From NCBI RefSeq assembly GCF_019837165.1, contig NZ_JAGYHC010000001.1, positions 3,720,001-3,784,000 of the forward strand: DNA of 64,000 nucleotides. Direction: 5' to 3'. The translations under genes and the position numbers were made by a program. Of this stretch, positions 61,531 through 64,000 are shown one piece after another (within the stretch, counting starts at the first letter, position 1; each line of letters starts with the position of its first letter). The stretch comes from Virgibacillus sp. NKC19-3. Lineage in GTDB: Bacteria; Bacillota; Bacilli; Bacillales; Amphibacillaceae. The notes under the pieces were generated by a model. That model ran no database searches. It saw only the letters and a list, made by a program, of their open reading frames with translations, and was not told the DNA's origin.

Positions 61531-62767
61531 CACCATGAAGGTCGCTAAATGGGAAATTAAACGCAATATGAAGAGCAAATCCTATCTTATCGGGTTATTT
61601 TTAACACCTGCCATTTTCCTGTTTTTCTTTATGATGCCCTCAATTTTCGGTGGATCAGATGATGATGCAACCTCAACAACTGTTTTAGTAAATGATCAAC
61701 TCGGTGTGTATGAGCAAATGGAACAAACCGTCGAACAATCCGGTTTCGATTGGGAGCTTGAGCAAACCGATGTGGAAGAGGCGAACATAAGGGAAGCGCT
61801 GGAAGACGAGGAAAACACGGCTTACGTATTTGTAGATGAGCATGCCTTGGAAGATGGCGTGGTACCGGTCTATACAAGCGAGGAAATGGATCAATTTTTT
61901 ACCAATCAAGTACAGGTTTTAGAAGCACCCATTCAGGCAATAAAGCTGGAACAGTTAGGATTAAGCGATGAAGAAATGGCGGTCGTCTCCAGTGGTGTTG
62001 AATTTGATGAGACAACTGCAGGAGACATGGAGGCTAATGAAACCGAAGGAAGCGCAAAGTCCGATGGCATAGGAGATAATCCGATGGAGCGAATGGTTCC
62101 TGGCGCTTTTGCCTTGGCTATCATGCTTTCGATTGTTTTCACAGGTATGGCGATATTCCAAAGTGCTTCCCAAGAAAAGAAAGACAAAATTGCTGAAATC
62201 ATTCTATCATCATTGACACCTGGAGAATTAATGCAAGGAAAAATTTTCGGCTACTTTGTGCTGGGACTTATTCAGGTGGCCGTATTGCTTGTATTTGTCC
62301 TACCGGTTCTCGTATGGCGATTAGATATCCCGATTCTAGAGTATTTATTTGTTCCGGAACTGCTCTTGTTAATGGCTATCGCTATTTTAGGCTATCTGTT
62401 GTTCGCATCTATTTTCGTTGGTGTCGGTGCAACCATGGCCGATATGTCAACAGCAGGAAACTTCCAGGGGATGGTTATGATGCTGCCATTCTTGCCGTTT
62501 ATCTTTATCGGACCAGTATTCAATGATCCGAGCGGCTTTGTAGCACAACTCGGCACCTATATTCCCTTCACTTCCCCGGGCGTGTTACTCCTCCGCCTCT
62601 CACTAATGGAGGAATGGCCATGGATGGAGATCCTTATTGCTGTAGCTATTCTAGTTGTAAGTGTCTGGTTCTTTATGAAACTGGCGGGGAAAATATTTAA
62701 AACTGGAATTCTGATGTACGGGAAAAACGCGACACCGGGTGAGATTTGGAAGTGGATTCGGGCTTAA
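61523..62767 (+). CDS. ABC-2 type permease (NatB/YhaP-like)
   Basis: A 414-residue exporter subunit: helix one (YLIGLFLTPAIFLFFFMMPS), an extracellular domain of about 150 acidic residues (about 45-190), then five or six helices from PGAFALAIMLSIVFTGMAIF, with the coupling sequence EIILSSLTPGELMQGKIFGY. This layout is that of NatB/YhaP, which export Na+ or toxic compounds with NatA-type ATPases. The start ATG 61523 lies inside the end of the ATPase gene (GGTGAA site). Last gene of the operon. Confidence 0.9.
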   Translation: MRNTMKVAKWEIKRNMKSKSYLIGLFLTPAIFLFFFMMPSIFGGSDDDATSTTVLVNDQLGVYEQMEQTVEQSGFDWELEQTDVEEANIREALEDEENTAYVFVDEHALEDGVVPVYTSEEMDQFFTNQVQVLEAPIQAIKLEQLGLSDEEMAVVSSGVEFDETTAGDMEANETEGSAKSDGIGDNPMERMVPGAFALAIMLSIVFTGMAIFQSASQEKKDKIAEIILSSLTPGELMQGKIFGYFVLGLIQVAVLLVFVLPVLVWRLDIPILEYLFVPELLLLMAIAILGYLLFASIFVGVGATMADMSTAGNFQGMVMMLPFLPFIFIGPVFNDPSGFVAQLGTYIPFTSPGVLLLRLSLMEEWPWMEILIAVAILVVSVWFFMKLAGKIFKTGILMYGKNATPGEIWKWIRA

Positions 62768-62780
62768 GCGTTAGGTATTG

Positions 62781-62812
62781 GCGGAGTGCCTTGTGGGGTA
62801 CTTCGCTTTTTT
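62781..62812 (+). terminator. Terminator of the ABC exporter operon
   Basis: GCGGAGT pairs with ACTTCGC (one mismatch or G-U pair) with GCC/GGG-type inner contacts, followed by TTTTTTG. Confidence 0.75.
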
Positions 62813-62929
62813 GATGAAATAGAACGCGGAAATTATTTATACATATCCCATGTGGCGGATAACACCGAATCTGGGTAAATGCATAACATACTAAAGAGTC
62901 ATCATTAACACAGAGGAGGAGTTTTTGTT

Positions 62930-63196
62930 ATGTATCATTATTGGGGACCAACTGGATATCCCAACTGGCAACATCAAGGATATGGATATAGAGAAAATTG
63001 GAATCGCCAAATAAACATGATAGAGGGAATAAATATAGCCCTGCAGCAGGTTCCTGGGGAAGTGGTTAGTGCTGAATTGGATACAAAGAACAATACACAA
63101 ATCTATGAAGTGGAAATTGTAACTCAACAAGGAGCGAAGTATGAAGTAGATGTAGATCGAAGTACAGGTAATATTCTCAGTATCGATCTTGACTAG
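62930..63196 (+). CDS. PepSY domain protein, small
   Basis: An 88-residue protein without a signal peptide. The first 25 residues are rich in Tyr, Trp, Gly and Pro (YHYWGPTGYPNWQHQGYGYR), like spore-coat or surface peptides, and the rest is a PepSY-type fold: INIALQQVPGEVVSAELDTK and YEVEIVTQQGAKYEVDVDRS. PepSY modules inhibit proteases or act as surface domains. GAGGAGG lies nine bases before the ATG, and a strong terminator follows. Confidence 0.85.
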   Translation: MYHYWGPTGYPNWQHQGYGYRENWNRQINMIEGINIALQQVPGEVVSAELDTKNNTQIYEVEIVTQQGAKYEVDVDRSTGNILSIDLD

Positions 63197-63207
63197 CACC
63201 CAATATG

Positions 63208-63239
63208 AAAAAACCGCTGTAAGTCTATAGCGGTTTTTT
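63208..63239 (+). terminator. Terminator of the PepSY gene
   Basis: AAAAAACCGCT pairs perfectly with AGCGGTTTTTT around GTAAGTCTAT. Confidence 0.92.
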
Positions 63240-63295
63240 CATTTGATTCCATACGGTTTTTATTTTCATGGGGAAAATCCCCTGTTAAAAACACC

Positions 63296-63481
63296 TTATT
63301 CCAATGGTTCTATTTCTGTGGAAGTTGAATCGGTAAGACTTTTATAAGCTATATAAACAGAAATGCTCGAACCGATGAAAAATAAGATGGAGCCGATAAA
63401 ATCCAGTTCTTCCAAGGATAAGGATGATCCTACTGTTGTATTTTTAGGATTGTTTGCTCCCGTTCTTGGCATAGTCGACAT
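63296..63481 (-). CDS. Small membrane protein, 61 residues, unknown function
   Basis: GGAGG lies seven bases before the ATG (complement of 63479-63481), an excellent start. The polar N-terminus STMPRTGANNPKNTTVGSSL is followed by one helix FIGSILFFIGSSISVYIAY and an acidic tail. No family is recognised. The predicted single-span layout and the strong site support a real gene. Confidence 0.6.
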   Translation of the reverse strand: MSTMPRTGANNPKNTTVGSSLSLEELDFIGSILFFIGSSISVYIAYKSLTDSTSTEIEPLE

Positions 63482-63719
63482 GCTAACACCTCCAAATTTT
63501 ATTCCTTCTTATTTAAAATATTCAATAACGAAATATATGATTATGTATTCGTCAAACGAAACGCATATTATCCAACTCATTTTTATGCTCGTTCTTCACC
63601 AATCTGCTTCACTGATAAACCAATGCGAAACGCGCCATGATTTTTTTCATGTAAATTGGTCAACCATGTAGCTCTGGCTTACAGGAGGATAGAAGAATTA
63701 TTTTCATCATTCATGGAAG

Positions 63720-63752
63720 AAAAGCCGCCCTTTGGTGGACAGCTTTTTTCAT
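63720..63752 (+). terminator. Terminator-like hairpin
   Basis: AAAGCCGCC and GGTGGACAGCTTTTTT pair around CTTT with a few mismatches, ending in a T run. No gene that it would terminate was identified on the plus strand; it may shield the lysine riboswitch from upstream readthrough. Confidence 0.6.
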
Positions 63753-63768
63753 CATTCAAAAAAATCCC

Positions 63769-63797
63769 TTGAACCAGACACAATAATCTGATAGTAT
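63769..63797 (+). promoter_or_regulatory. Promoter of the lysine riboswitch transcript
   Basis: TTGAAC (63769-63774) and TAGTAT (63792-63797) are 17 bases apart, placed so that transcription starts just upstream of the aptamer. Confidence 0.65.
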
Positions 63798-63822
63798 ATT
63801 ACATAATTTCATACTATACCTT

Positions 63823-64000
63823 ATCAGATCGGTGAGGTAGAGGCGCGGATGATAAAAGTAATCAATTGGAGTATGACATCGATGAAGATTGATGAAAGGA
63901 TTATTCGCCGAAGCATAATAAGAGTCAATCTTATTATTGCTGGGATGTCTTTCAATAAAGGGCATACTGTCATGTGACGTGCATGGAGAACTGCTGATCG
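63823..64000 (+). promoter_or_regulatory. Lysine riboswitch (L-box), cut by the right edge
   Basis: The sequence matches the L-box core: GTGAGGTAGAGGCGCGGATG, AAAAGTAATCAATTGGAGTA, GATGAAAGGATTATTCGCCG, AAGCATAATAAGAGTC, GCTGGGATGTC, GGGCATACTGTCA and the closing GAGAACTGCTGATC that returns to helix P1. It binds lysine and usually ends transcription of lysine biosynthesis or uptake genes when lysine is plentiful. The expression platform and controlled gene lie beyond the window. Confidence 0.93.

Noticed and set aside
63756-63965. 69-codon minus-strand frame at the right edge
   Set aside because: It is antisense to the lysine riboswitch and its promoter.

Overview
The window reads as chromosomal DNA of a low-GC, probably halotolerant member of the Bacillaceae (Oceanobacillus/Virgibacillus/Lentibacillus-like). 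Reasons: strong GGAGG ribosome binding sites with frequent TTG and GTG starts, S-box, T-box and L-box leaders, B. subtilis-type gene sets (ypmR-ypmS, yocH-like, ypuA-like, chaA, kbl-tdh) and acidic secreted proteins. The species call is inference; no rRNA or tRNA gene was seen.

Layout. 0-6 kb: start of a cardiolipin synthase (minus strand, cut by the edge), rarD, a SAM riboswitch driving an O-acetylhomoserine sulfhydrylase with an extra C-terminal domain, a 223-bp inverted-repeat element, and the ypmR-ypmS pair. 6-17 kb: ABC-F ATPase, alpha/beta hydrolase, a tandem-duplicated wall-anchored acid phosphatase, a T-box-controlled MFS exporter, a Ca2+/H+ antiporter and the threonine-to-glycine operon kbl-tdh. 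17-26 kb: LysM/3D cell-wall protein, a decayed IS200/IS605 element (internally deleted tnpA, nonsense-mutated tnpB), DUF1002 protein, a frameshifted MFS gene, RidA, a lysozyme-like protein, a frameshifted MATE gene and an internally deleted nitronate monooxygenase. 26-37 kb: two nutrient-uptake systems, an Opp/Dpp-type peptide ABC importer with a divergent binding protein, and a TAXI-TRAP importer with a divergent regulator. 37-50 kb: SNF2 helicase, MFS and TSUP permeases, Cu/Zn SOD, then a minus-strand run of small enzymes (GNATs, methyltransferase, GrpB, kinase-like) separated by GGGACAGG palindromes. 50-64 kb: MarR-MFS pair, membrane proteins, an Xre-DUF3169 pair, DoxX, a GntR-controlled two-ATPase ABC exporter, PepSY protein, and a lysine riboswitch whose gene lies beyond the right edge.

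The most unusual signal is a family of five intergenic arrays (about 6.4, 14.6, 42.1, 54.2 and 57.2 kb) repeating with a period of 21 nt, exact apart from two 20-nt steps. Read on the minus strand, each 21-nt unit is a seven-codon block beginning K-R-E, K-A-E or S-A-E. Three arrays share the core CTCCCGTTT; the other two share the core GCTGA. All five point the same way, and I know of no named element that they match.

A second window-wide pattern is quality-related. The MFS gene at 21.5 kb, the MATE gene at 24.3 kb and the two-repeat membrane protein at 53.2 kb are broken by single missing bases inside G or T runs (four lesions in all). This suggests sequencing error as much as true gene decay.
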